NCBI RefSeq assembly: GCF_024586455.1 | Contig: NC_065922.1 | Coordinates: 12,086,089 to 12,150,088, forward strand | Direction: 5' to 3' | Length of the DNA: 64,000 nucleotides | Source: Bactrocera neohumeralis | Taxonomy: Eukaryota > Arthropoda > Insecta > Diptera > Tephritidae | Shown here: positions 12,501-24,429 of the stretch, piece by piece | How positions within the stretch are numbered: position 1 is the first letter of the stretch | Layout of the letters: every line of letters starts with the position of its first letter | Program-made: the position numbers and the translations under genes | The notes under the pieces: generated by a model | What the model saw: the letters and a program-made list of their open reading frames with translations, nothing else | What the model was told of the DNA's origin: nothing | The model's database searches: none

Positions 12501-15500
12501 TTTAGTGCAGACGTTTGTGTCTTTAAATTTAAAATGTTTTGCCTTCGCCCGCAGCAATTGCAATTGTATCAGTTGGAGGTCTAACCATGTTGCTAACAAC
12601 AGCAATATGTATAAATTGTTCATGGTATACATATATAAATACCTATTTACTTCCCATTAACATTTTATATATTTGTGCTCTTGATTAGTTACCGCGTAGC
12701 ACAACAACTGTGCAGACCGGCAACGCAACGAATAATACAAAATTTTGCCGCCCTTCTCCAATTCGATTTGGTGGTGCGGCACAACATTCTGGAAAATTCC
12801 ATACAGTTTCATCATCTTTATACATATATAACATTACGAACATTAGTTACATTATTAAAACAAGGAAAATATAAGGAATAAAGCAAAATACTCATAAGAC
12901 ATACATATGTGAATATTTTCTTTCAGAAATGTGTGTTTTCATACACAGTAAACCGAACTGGATAAGAATAGATTACAACAGCTCGTCAGTGACGGTACAA
13001 GCACATGTATCTACATTTCTCATATGTGTATACATGTCTATTTATTTATCTACAAAAAGAAGCAAGCTGCTTCTTATGTCCCAAGTCAGCTACAGCCACG
13101 ATGGCAAGTTTCTTTCGATAGTCTCACAATCACGTTGTAAAATTAGGTACCTAGCCAAATTCTAGAAAAATCCATCACTTAATATTACGGTGCTGTTAAC
13201 GCAAGATTCAAATTAATAATAAATCGACAAAATAAAATAAAACAGTATAGAATTTTTTTTATAGCAATGCCTACCTTCTACTTCTTCGACCGAAGATTTA
13301 TTCTCCAAATGGTTGTCTACTGCCTGAGAGACATACAATCGTTATTAGATTAGGTTTATTTTTACAAAACTTGTAAGTGTAATCACTATATACACATTTA
13401 AATAACAATTTTTGCCGATTTACTGCAATTTTTCTTACAAAGTAATCGCGCAAAGACACTGGAGTTCTCGTTTATATTAAGCAATCTGTTCAGTTATTTC
13501 TCCTTTCCTTGTGCACAATTCTGTCAATACTATTCTTGAAGTTTTCGTTTCACACAGCAATGAAAAAACAGGATTTTCCCAATTGGACTTTCGCAAGATA
13601 TGCAATTGTATATTTATGCTGAAGAATGTAATTTTTAAATGTCAGCGCGACACGGAAAATAATTTTTGGCAAGTCTTAATTGCTCGTTTTTGTTTTTTTT
13701 TATAAGATATTTTACATGAAGTTTTTTTAACAAGCTTGTAAGCAAAGTTTATTTTTATAATTTCTTTTTGACAAGTGATGAGTGTGATGGAAGAAAAACA
13801 AATCGCGAAAAACAACACATACGCACTTTGGTGGAAATGCAATAGAAAAGAAATGCCTTGTTGCCTTTTTCCAAATTTGTGGCTTTCTAGTGAATTAGAC
13901 ACAAATTGGTTTCGCTATTGCCTTTGCACATCAGAAGCAAACACTTATCGACTTCTATTTGCTGCACTAGTATTTTTTTTTAAGTTACCCAATATTATTA
14001 GCACAGTAATTACAGCAAAACTTTGAAGTTGAAAATCCAAATGCTAGAGATTCACTTAGCTTTTAAGCGCTCAAATATTTAAAGAACTATTCAGCTTGTC
14101 GCCAATTAATCGTGTGTTCGTACAAGAAATTGCTACAAAGCTGCTAACCGTCAAATGTGTTCCCCTTAATCATACGATTGCAGGGTTGCACTAAAAGTAG
14201 CAAGGAAAAGCTTGCAATGGAACACTGTGTAAGTGGAAGGGGAACGCGAAATAACAAACTTTACAATTTAAAACATTTCTTAACTGCTAATTTGTTACTT
14301 TATTGTTGCAATAAATCGTTAACAATGCTTTATTGTTTAATCCACGAAAAATTTATACATTTTGAGTTAATCATTAATAACAGTTCTGCGATTTCTCCTC
14401 TTACACATTTCCGTTATTTCCCCTATATATATTTTTCTCACATTCGTTTCGTGATTATTCCATATTTCGCTGCTCAAACGCCGCTCTTCAACACGTTGTT
14501 CTCTCACATGTTTCTCAACGTACGGTTGCCAGATAATTCATGAAATCACTTAAAGAAAATTGCAAAATTGCTCTATTTCGCTTGGCATGTGTAAAATTTT
14601 TTATGTACTGTTTACCGATACTTGGCCAGATAAAATCCTTGTAAATTTCGGTACCATAGTTCCGGCTGTTGTACGAATTTTTGTGTCAGTGGCTATTAGT
14701 ATAAAAAATATCCAAAATAGGCTAATTTCTGGAGAAGGATGATTCGACTTCTAACTTTAGCTTTAAACGCATGTTTTTGGCTAACCAAAGGATGCTTGGT
14801 CTAAGACCGGAAGTCGTGAGCTGCTTGCGCCATATATAAAATAAATCGTTTCTGGTTACTCCAGTTAGTGAATGGTGCTCAGTGAACTTTCCTCACTTGC
14901 GTGAACTTCTACACATGGTTCCATCCTCAAAAATGCTCAATGTAAAGCACCAAATCACCAAATACTATATATTCGTAGTTAGCGAGCTGGCAACTCTTGT
15001 TTATGCCCGTTTACAGCTAATTCTCGTTTGTTTTGATTTCGCTATTTTGTATCCAATATTTCGTTTCTATACGAAAATAAGTCAATTGCAAATTATGTTT
15101 GTTGAATTTTATATATTCAAACGGCATTAAATGTACTTAAATTATTATTAATCAACTAAACGAAACTTTAACAACAATTATTCAGTATCTTTAATACTTC
15201 GTTCTCTTGTTTAATTATGCTTTATTTATTAGTGCGTTTCGGCACGTAGCATCAATTACTAATATGTATAATAAATAGTAGTGTTATTGCATCAGCTGAG
15301 CCTCTATTTTTTATGAGTGCTACGAGTTTTTGACAGCTTTTCGAGTTAATTAATCGAAAGCTATAGAAATTTTCTATGTACATACATACCTACACTTTTA
15401 TATCTATGATGCACTTATGAAATTATCAGCTGGTTCGTGACCACTGTCCATCTTCCAACTCACTTATGTACGTATGTATGTACGAATATGTAAATATATA

Positions 15501-16830
15501 AAGTATTTATGTATGTACATATGTACATATATAAAAATGTGACCCCGCATTTCATGACAGGTCATTTGGCCATTTACAAAGAGGGGGCGTTTTATTTATT
15601 AAGCTAATTGGAAACTTTTTTATTACGACGTCTTAATTAGGTCGTTGACTGGGACAACCGAGTTTCATACAACGTTTAAATCATCTTATCTTATTTTCAT
15701 AAATAAGTACAACTTGGTTCCATAATTTTCTTTGTAATAAATATTAAATTAAAAACTAAAATCCACATTAGGTCGTCTCCCACCCAACAACACATAGAAC
15801 GTGTTTTCGCTGCTAAAAGCGTAGCGATTAGTAAACCGGTAAACTGCAGTGTGTTCCCCTTATTTACCTTTTCTTCGTATGTTTTGCTATTTCTGTTGTG
15901 ATTTCGATATTCTGTTACAGAAAATTTCCCCTTTTCTTATTGGTTTCCTCTTCTTTCTAAATACCCCACCTAAAATCAGGAAATCATGAGAGCGCAAGAG
16001 TGTACTCAAAAGCAATACGCTCTCAGTTGAGTATCATGCTTTCAACGTTGCCGTCTGATAATTAATCACATTAAATTTATTACTAATTTGAAATATACTG
16101 AAATTTAAAATTATATGGTATTTTCTTTATTTTTGTCTGTTTTTGTAATATTTTGGAGTGAGATATCAACACCACTTCTCATATTAATGAATACAATTTT
16201 TAGTTGTTGCTCTTATTCCCAGAGTGACAACCCGCATTGGCGTACGTGACATTTTCCACACATTTGAAGCGTGCGCTCTGGGTGTGAGCAAGATTCCAAT
16301 TCGAATTATAACATGGCGACTACATCATACTAACTAACAGTTGTAACAAGGTTGCAATTTCTTTTTTTTCATATAAACTCTTTGGAATAATTTATTGAGG
16401 TTTGAAATTTCTACAGTTATCTAATATATTTTGTCATTTGTTTTGATTGTACAAAGCTAAGAAAGAATTTACAATAAAATATTTGGCAAATTCTATTATT
16501 TACAATCATTTAAACATTGCTCGGTTCATGTCCTGACTAATTGTCTGTGTCGTGGGTGTAGGAAACTTACAATAAGCTTTTGTGCGTTAAGATTCAAATT
16601 TCCCGGCTTAGTATGTTTTTGTTGTTGTTGAGGAACGGCGTTTATGGATTAATGTTGTATTGGAGAATAAGACGGATAAACTAGTGATAAAAGTAAAATG
16701 ACGGAATTGCTTGCATGACACGGCGCAATTGTAGTATAATTAATTATATTTCAGAAACTTGAGCTCTTCGTTTGCAATTTGTTGTGGTGTTACTCCGAGA
16801 ACAGCGGTCACAGGAAGAGAGTTGGTAAAG
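9591..16830. other. Intergenic, no gene recognised
   Basis: About 7 kb of AT-rich DNA with scattered microsatellites, for example (ATGT)n near 9994-10015 and TACATATG repeats near 15470-15530. Several 60-130 codon frames (10620-10874, 13775-14026, 14157-14543, 14882-15130) show no domain, no splice context and skewed composition. I see no RNA gene. Confidence 0.6.
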
Positions 16831-16839
16831 GTATCTTTT

Positions 16840-16960
16840 ATGAAGTCGTTGTTGTTGTTGTAGCGACAGAAAATATTCTTCAATTAATTTCGAGGGTGGT
16901 GCCGAGTTGACAGTCCTTGGCCAGATAAAAATCCGTTTCCGTTTCATTTACTTATACCTG
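16840..16960. repeat. Probable LINE 3' tail fragment
   Basis: GTTGTTGTTGTTGTAGCGAC followed about 60 bases later by GACAGTCCTTGGCCAGATAA resembles the 3' untranslated tail of Jockey-type LINEs common in tephritid genomes. This rests on recognition by memory only; boundaries are approximate. Confidence 0.4.
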
Positions 16961-17469
16961 ACTGTCGTTTGAATGGTTTTATATTTGATGAAGTCTCTCT
17001 AGCTCTAGCAAGTCTCTACTGATATCTGTCAATGTTATGAAGGCTACTGCCACATACACACACACTGTTGAAACTGCAGTGTGAGCTGGCTTTCAGCCCC
17101 AGTGCGGCTGTCTGGCCATATGAAGTATTCTTTTTCAGTTCTGAACTCTGCCCATAATCGGGGTCATTTAGTAAATAGTTCATGTTCTGCCTTTTCAGGT
17201 TTGGCTATTAAACTTATTGTAAATTTTCGACGCTTAACTTTATTGTGAATTTTTTGATTTGAGCACAGAACCTTAAAATAAACAGCACTTAAATGGAACA
17301 GGTTCGAATTTTTATCCGACAAAGTAATCCCGTATGCTGCGGTGGCTTGAGCCTCAAAAGTATCGCAGATTTCGGTAGGGCTCCAGCTATCGAAGCATCT
17401 GCTTGTCGGGACTTGAAGTCATGCTTGAGCTCAGACCACTTCACCTATTAATCGGTTAGGTAGCCTAAC

Positions 17470-17900
17470 ACACACTGCTTCAAATGATAACAGAAGAGTT
17501 TGGCAGTGGTAAGGTAATCTCATCCCAGCAGATGAAGGACTTAAGCCGTGTAATACCATTGGCTATTCTCCCAAAGGACAGCATTACCAAAAAGGTAAAC
17601 TTCCACAAGAAGTTCAAGGTAAGTAAGGCTGAATGGAATGTTTTCACTCTCGAGATGGTACACCGTCGGCTGGAAAACGTCAGAGGGAATTGGTGTAGAA
17701 GTCGCAGGACCACGCACCAAACTCTGCATACCTATAGGAAGTTTTCCGAACATTTTTCAAGCAGAAGTTTTTGCTATAAGTCGGTGCGTAGAGGTAAACC
17801 TCCAACGCAACTATGCAACGAGAGCCTGAAACTCCGTCTGCAGTCTGCAGACGCGGAATAAAGGTCCTTAGATCGCGGTGCAATCCTCTTCTATTTATCT
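17470..17900 (+). pseudogene. LINE RNase H domain fragment
   Basis: In the frame starting near 17638 the translation reads SEGIGVEVAGPRTKL, then FQAEVFAI. This is the first part of the RNase H domain of R1/I/Loa-type LINEs (normally TDGSK...GAGV..., then FQAEV.AI). The usual TDGSK is degraded and the frame is broken soon after. It is a relic only 0.2 kb upstream of the transferrin-like gene. Confidence 0.6.
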
Positions 17901-18079
17901 TAAGTACTGTGAGACTTGTGGGGATTCCCATAATGATAATTTGGTTCATATATTGTAACTGTTTTTGCGATTACGAAGTTTCGACTTAAAGCCTGATATT
18001 TGTGACAGTTAAAATTCCTTTTAAGATAATAAAGCAAGAAAGCAATTAAAAACTAATTATTATGTTGTTGTTGCGGAAG

Positions 18080-18087
18080 TATAAATA
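18080..18087 (+). promoter_or_regulatory. TATA box of the transferrin-like gene
   Basis: TATAAATA lies 41 bases before the ATG at 18121. Usual spacing predicts transcription starting near 18110, giving a 5' UTR of only about ten bases, which is short but possible. A spliced leader exon upstream is an alternative. Confidence 0.5.
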
Positions 18088-18120
18088 ATCCACATAAACA
18101 CTAACGATGCATTATCTGAA

Positions 18121-21100
18121 ATGTTCAAACAATATTTTGTTTCAGTAATACTTTTGCTTTTCATAGTAGCGGAGGCTCAGTTTCGGCCAGGTGGTCCAAA
18201 TCGTTTCGGGCCACCACGTCTAGGAGGTCCAGGACAGGGAGGCGGAGGACCCGGCGGCCCACCACCTTTTGCATTCCAACCACGTCCGGGTTTGCCTGGA
18301 CCAGGACCTAGACCACCAGGACCACGACCAATACCACCACCAGTTCCACAACCACCACCAGTGCCACAACCACCACCACCAACACCGCAACCACAGCCCC
18401 AACCACAGCTGGATAATCTGCGCCTCTGCACTTTCACGCAGCTGGCACAAAATAAGTGTCTCTACACGCTGCAGGCGGCTGCCAACGCTTCCATTGATCT
18501 CAAGTTGCAGTGCGTACAAAATAGTTCCTTCGCCGCCTGCCTAAGTGCGATCCAAACGTCTGCGGCTGACTTGGTGGTGGCCGAGGATCATGAGTACATG
18601 GCAGCACGTGCCGCCAATCTAACAACGGTACTGTATGCGCACGAGACCTTGACCGACTACTATGTGGCCGTGGCGCCCAGCAACATTACACTGATCGAAC
18701 TGGATGAGGCGGCTATGTAAGTGGTACACTAAATAAACTTCGGTTTCACAGGTCCTGTTTTCTGATAACCTTCAAATTTTGCATGCCTTACAGAGATGTC
18801 AACGTGTCGAATCATCGCGCTTTCGATGCCGCCGCTTTCTTCAATCTCCAACGTGGTCATGACATATGTCGGCAGTCCGCCCGTGACACTGTTACCATTC
18901 AGATTGTGAACACGGCGGAATATAATGCCACCGGAGATGAGCTGCTGATTTGCGCCAATCGCTCGGTGGCCGAGTGGAGTGATTACAGCACGTGCAACGT
19001 CGAAGCCAGTTTGGAGCGCGCAGTTTTCGCTGCAAAGCCTTTGGCGTCCAATGTTGGCTTCAGGTGTCTCGTGCAAAGCACTTTCGAAAGAATTCTAAAC
19101 AGTTTCGGTCCGACAAGCACTATCTGGAATTTCTTTGCCGATTTCCAAAATACATCCGATGTTATTTTCAAGGTAAGTGCTTTTGGGTTATTCATATGTT
19201 CAATTCAATTGGTGTCTTTTAGTGTTATCAGTCTCAAGCGGGAATTCCCGTTCTCGCTGGTAACATATACTGTGTCTCGTAAATACATACTCGTAAGTAC
19301 ATTTGGCGAGAAAAAATTTCCAAAACATGCTTTTGCCATTAATACGATAACGAATAGGTCATCGAGCTCTTGCAAAAAGCATTTATTATTCACTAAAAAT
19401 TGAACATCTTGTCAGTTAACGGTTATTATATTTAAACAGATGTGTTTAGAGGTAAAGTTTTGAGAGAAGTGTTCTTGGGTAAATCACATTAAGTGATTTT
19501 TTTGTGATAGTTACCAAAAACTTTTACAACACCGCTTCTGGAATGTGGTAAACACGAGGGCCGACTTCACAAAGTACCTACCCACGAAGTCGAACTTGCG
19601 AACCTATCAAAGACTGACATGAAAAATATATTATTGATAACTGCGCATCCCGCAAGAGTTTCGGCCATTACTGCTGCAATTTCAGGTTCGATTTTAGTAT
19701 GAAGTTCAACAACCATCGCTGGCTTGCTGGCATAGAGCCATAGACTTGACGTAGCCCCTCAGGAAATAGTCTCATCGCTCAACCGAGGCGGCCAATTGAC
19801 TGGGCCATTTCGTGAGATAACACGTTCATCAAACTTGATTTTCAATAAATCGATTGTGACGTTCGCTGTGTGGCTTGTGGCACCATCCTGTTGGAACCAC
19901 ATATTGTCCAAGTCCATTTCATCCAATTCGGACCAAAAATATTCGGTTATCATCGAGCGGTAGCGATTCCTATTCTCAGTAACGTGCCGGTCGTAATCAG
20001 CACGGAACATATACGGTCCGAGGACGCCGCCGGCCCATAAACCGCACTGTACCGTATTTTTTTTCGGAATGTGGGGTGACTCATGGAGTACGTGTGGTTT
20101 GCTGCTTGACCAATAAAGCATATTTTGCTTATTGACGAAGCTATACAGCTAGAAATTAGCATCATCGTTGAAGATGATTTTTCGAAGAAAATCCGGATCA
20201 TTTTCAGGTAGTTGCTCAGCCCACTTAACGAAGATATGACAATTCTGGTGGTCAAGCGACTTCAGTTCTTGCCTCAATTTGAACTTGTAAGGATGTAGGC
20301 CAAGATCTTTTCGTAAAATTTTCCACAACGACGTCACAGAGATGCCCAACGCTTGAGATCGACATGTGAGAGACTGATTTCTTCCTCAATTGATGCGGCA
20401 GCGGCAGCATTATTCTTCGACACTACGCGCACTTCTTTGTCTCACTGACACGCGAACATTTTGTACCTTGTCTGTAGATTCAAATTTTTCCACTTGACGC
20501 TCAATTGTTGATCTGACAGGACGATTATGAGGACCATAAATTGGACGTAGCGCTCTTTAAGTTGAGGCCACTGAAACCGTATTTCGGTAGTAAATTATAA
20601 TTATTCCGATTCATTGTTGGACAGTATATCTTTCCATGATGAAATGGCAAACCTTATTGAAGAGAAATGTCAAAAGAGCGGAGAAAATATGGCGTCGTTT
20701 GCTGTTCCTAACGATCTGCTTTTGTAGCGTTCCTATTGAAGAACCCCTTACTATAAATTTCGATAGTATTTATGTTAAGAGTTCCGCTCGGACTTCGTAC
20801 GGTCTTATTTTTTGCTTAGGTTTACTTTTTTGCCTCAAACTTTCGATGTTCTATACATGTAAACATATTTACGTATTTTCTAAATTAATCGGACGGTTCT
20901 TCCCAGCGTTTTGCATTTTTTGTCCATATTCTGGAGGAATCCCCAAAAAAAAAAATAATAATCTCAAATTAGAAGCTATAATTTTGCTTCTAGTTGTTAG
21001 GTCAAATGATCAGTTGATTATAAAAATATTCGATTTACCGGAGAAGAGCTTCAAAGTGATTTTTGTTTTTATAGAAAATATCGATAAAGCTGTTTCAGTG

Positions 21101-21455
21101 TTGACCTTGAAGATAAGAAATCGAAATTTAGCATCTTGTGAAAGTATCAGCATGGGAAGTACTATTGGAGACGGATTTCTGTCATATATAGGGAAAAAAA
21201 ACATAGAGATTTCCCTCCTTTTTTTTATTAGATTAAACTATATTAGATGAAACTCTTATCATATTTATATTTATTCTTATATTAAATCTGAGTCTGATCA
21301 TATTTACGAGTATGTATATAAATTTTTTGATCTTACAGAATAACACAATTGGATTTTCGCAAAGTCCCATTATCAGAAATGGCGTCACTGAGCAAGTATT
21401 TAGCCAACTGCATTGCAATAACGAAACGGTGCATGATCCTAGCGAACTGGAATGA
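18121..21455 (+). CDS. Secreted C-lobe-only transferrin paralog with Gly/Pro-rich N-terminus
   Basis: Exons 18121-18716, 18794-19172 and 21339-21455 join in frame (phases 2 and 0) into 363 residues. Residues 1-19 form a signal peptide ending AEA|QF. Residues 20-96 are Gly/Pro-rich with PPPVPQPPP-like runs. The rest (LRLCTF onward) aligns with the C-lobe of insect Tsf1: KCLY, QCVQ, ADLVV, DYYVAVAP, STCNVEASLERAVF, LHCNNE. Eight cysteines correspond to those of the Tsf1 C-lobe and one more lies in GFRCLV. Ten N-glycosylation sequons are visible (NAS, NSS, NLT, NIT, NVS, NAT, NRS, NTS, NNT, NET). No N-lobe is encoded. The Tsf1 C-lobe does not bind iron, so iron binding is unlikely here; function unknown. 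Both introns match Tsf1 introns 6 and 7 in position and phase, so I infer a partial Tsf1 duplication. A mariner sits in intron 2. Confidence 0.88.
19500..20640 (-). mobile_element. Degenerate mariner (DD41D-like) in intron 2 of the transferrin-like gene
   Basis: On the minus strand, in several frames, the translation shows mariner transposase blocks: SVTSLWKILRKDLGLHPYK, IIFNDDANF, LWAGGVLGPYMF, NMWFQQDGATSHTA and RVISRNGPVNWPPR. Counting from the second Asp (QQDG) to the position of the third Asp gives spacing like the DD41D group of mariners. Stops and frameshifts break the frame throughout, so it is inactive. The ends are approximate; no TIRs were identified. It is antisense to the host gene. 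Confidence 0.8.
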
Positions 21456-21505
21456 GTTAATAGAAGTCTTGAATATACAAATATACATATATCCCCGAAT
21501 TCAAA

Positions 21506-21511
21506 AATAAA
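21506..21511 (+). terminator. Poly(A) signal of the transferrin-like gene
   Basis: AATAAA 51 bases after the TGA at 21453-21455, before a TACATA microsatellite. It supports 21339-21455 as the true last exon. Confidence 0.6.
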
Positions 21512-21839
21512 TACATATATACATACATACATATATAAAAGAATGTTAACGCGTTCAAAATTTCTTGGATAAGTTTATCACCATTTCTTTAAGTTGGTCT
21601 GTATTTAAAATATTTTTATTGTAATTCACAAATGAAATACTTTCTTTTAATTTAACCCCTTATAATAGTTATTCAATGTTTAGATACTGGCATAAAGGTA
21701 TACCCACCCTGTATATATCAGTAGTATTTATGTGTTAACGATTACAGTCTTTGAACTCGTCTTTGGTTTGTTGGAGGTCAGAGAGGAAAAAGTCTATTTA
21801 ATGGCGATTGCAACTCGGGACTAGCTTCACCTATCTTTT

Positions 21840-23275
21840 TGTCTAGAATTTGGTCACTTTAGTCCGAAGCTCAACAAAGCGGCGGGGCCCGATGGATTGT
21901 CGGCCGAACTATTCAAATAAGACGGCGAAGACCGAAAACGGAGCATGCATGCTTCTTTGTAGAATCTGCCAATTGGAATTCGGGCTCTGCTCAATCCACA
22001 AAAAGGGAGATCCCACAAGCTGCGCCAACTACCGTGGGATAAGTCTCCCAAATATCGCATATAAGGTTCTATCGAGCGTATTGTGAAAAAGATTAAAGCC
22101 CACCATCAACAAACTGATTGGACCTTATCAGTGTGGCTTTAGACCTGGCAAATCCACAACCGATCAGATATTCACCATGCGCCAAATCTTGGAAAAGACC
22201 AGTGAAAGGAGAATCGACACACACCACCTCTTTGTAGATTTCAAAGCTGCTTTCGACAGCACGAAAAGGAGCTGCCTTTATGCCGCTATGTCTGAATTTG
22301 GTATCCCCGCAAAACTAATACGACTGTGTAAACTGACGTTGAACAACACCAAAAGCTTCGTCAGGATCGGGAAGGACCTCTCTGAGTCGTTCGATAACAA
22401 ACGAGGTCTCAGACAAGGCGACTCCATATCGTGCGACTTCATGAATCAATCTATTGCTGGAGAAAATAATTGGAGCTGCAAAATTTAATTGAGCAGGTAC
22501 AATCTTCTATAAAAGTGTATAGCTGCTGGCTTATGCTGATGATATTGATATCATTGGCTTTCTCCAGAATGGAAAAGGCAGCGAAGCAAATGGGTTTGGT
22601 GGAGAATGAGGGCAAGACGAAATATCTCCTTTCATCAAACAATCAGTCGTCGCACTCGCGACTTGGTTCGCACGTCACTGTTAACTTTAAAGTCGTCGAT
22701 AATTTCGCCTATCTTGGAACCACCATTAACACCAACAATAACCCCAGCTCTGAAATCTAATGCAGAATAACTTTTGCCAACAAGTGCTACTTCGGACTGA
22801 GTAGGCAATTGAGAAGTAAAGTCCTCTCTCGATGAACAAAAACCAAACTCTATAAGTCACTCATTATTCCCGTCCTGCTATAAGGTGCTGAGGCATGGAC
22901 GATGACAACATCTGATGATTCGACGTTACGAGTTTTTGAGAAAAGGTTCTGCAGAAGATTTATGGTCCTTTGTGCACTGGCAACGGCGACTATTACATTA
23001 GATGGAACGATGAACTGTACGAGTTATGCGACGACATTGACATATGTAGTTCAGCGCTAGCTAGGTCATGTTGTCCGAATGGAGTATCCGCCGGGAGAAG
23101 CAGAGGAAGAAGAAGACCTCCACTCCGTTGGAGGGACCAGGTGGAGAAGGACCTGGCTACCCTTGGAATCTCCAATTGGTGCGAAACAGCGTAAACATTG
23201 TTAGGCAGATGACTTTCCCATTACAATTAAAAGCTCATATTCCTTAGAGGTGTCTAAGAACATATTGTTCAGAGT
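21840..23275 (+). mobile_element. Non-LTR retrotransposon (LINE), inactivated
   Basis: Fragments of one reverse transcriptase in shifting frames: HKKGDPTSCANYRGISLPN, GPYQCGFRPGKSTTDQIF, HHLFVDFKAAFDS, RLCKLTL, GLRQGDSISCDF, the YADD catalytic box at 22532-22543, GLVENEGKTKYLLSS, YLGTTI and, near the end, GHVV/WSIRREKQR-like and PLRWRDQVEKDLA. Stops and frameshifts are frequent and the 5' part (endonuclease, ORF1) is missing. The same family recurs at 23940-24180 and 63000-63757. I do not assign a clade. Confidence 0.88.
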
Positions 23276-23939
23276 ACCAAGCGAAAAAAAATATTCGTTT
23301 TCTTTACCCACAGCAATCTAAACATACATATGTATGTGTATATAATCTATTCAGGAAAATCTTGGTCATTATCTATTGGTGCCTGATGTTATCAGATCTC
23401 TATAGACCTATTTTCCTAGAATAGTTGTACTCTTTGAGAATTAAGTTAGATTTAATCAGAAAACTTTCAGGAACACAAATTGTGTGGAAAAACCAAATAA
23501 TAAAATGGCAATAATCGAACAGCAAAATAATGTAAATTATATATACATACAAGTATGTATATATGTACATATTTTTTATATTTATAGTTTTGTTAGCGAC
23601 AATTCGCATTGCATCTACAGATTCAGCTCGTCTTATCGCCGTTTCTATTTATATGAAACAGGTGAGTGTATGAGAGAATTTCATTTCAAATTTTATTCCG
23701 ATTAAATTGCATAATGTCAAGTAAATACAGCATTAATAAGATTATTTTTCAATTAACTGCCACTAATGCATCAGAAATCACAAAATGTTGCTATGTTAAT
23801 TAGTTCTTATTAGCTTAGCCATAGAGCTCATTTGCTCTCAGATCGCGTGTTCAAAGGTCTAATGATGTAAAGAGGCTCGATCAAGCATCAGGGAATGATG
23901 TTGGCAACACATACCTTATGTATATAGGTCTGTACATAA
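23276..23939. other. Spacer between two copies of a LINE 3' end
   Basis: About 660 bases of AT-rich DNA with TATGTATG microsatellites (23325-23345, 23540-23575). No gene recognised. Confidence 0.6.
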
Positions 23940-24180
23940 GTATGATGTACGGTTATGTAGTTCAACGCTGGCTAGGTCATGTTGTCCGAATGGAGTATCC
24001 GCCGGGGGAAGCAGAGGAAAAAGAAGACCTCCACTCCGTTGGAAAGACCAGGTGGAGAAGGACCTGGCTACACTTGGAATATCCAATTGGTGCCAAACAG
24101 CGTAAACTCTGTTAGGCAGATGACCTTCCCATTACAATTAAGAGCTCATATTCCTTAGAGGTGTCTAAGAACAGTTGCCA
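23940..24180 (+). mobile_element. Second copy of the LINE 3' end
   Basis: About 220 bases (from GTTCAACGCTGGCTAGGTCATG to AGAGGTGTCTAAGAACA) repeat 23046-23275 with few differences, including the same internal deletion (GAATGGAGTATCCGCCGGG). A shared deletion means local duplication of an already damaged copy rather than independent insertion. Confidence 0.85.
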
Positions 24181-24429
24181 TATCTCTGTAAACGACTAAG
24201 CTTAGCGCTAGAACTTTGCACTGCGGTTATCTCATAAAAAGTAGTTTTCTTATTGACTTAGTATACTTATGGTACACATTATATTGAGTTGAGTTGTGTC
24301 AATGTACCACCTTATACTATGATGTGAAAAGGGACAATTTCGAACCTCCTCTAATTTTCATAAAACGGTATTGCTAAAAACTACTAACAATTAGCTATCT
24401 CTCTAGCCACCCCGAACTGAAAGTTGTTG

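Noticed and set aside
18177..18544. Opposite-strand and shifted frames over the Gly/Pro-rich exon (Trp-, His- or Gly-rich)
   Set aside because: Shadows of the repetitive GGN/CCN codons of the real first exon of the transferrin-like gene.
20636..21250. 204-codon plus-strand frame in the transferrin-like intron
   Set aside because: Starts in mariner remnants and continues in AT-rich intron; no motif and no splice link with the flanking exons.
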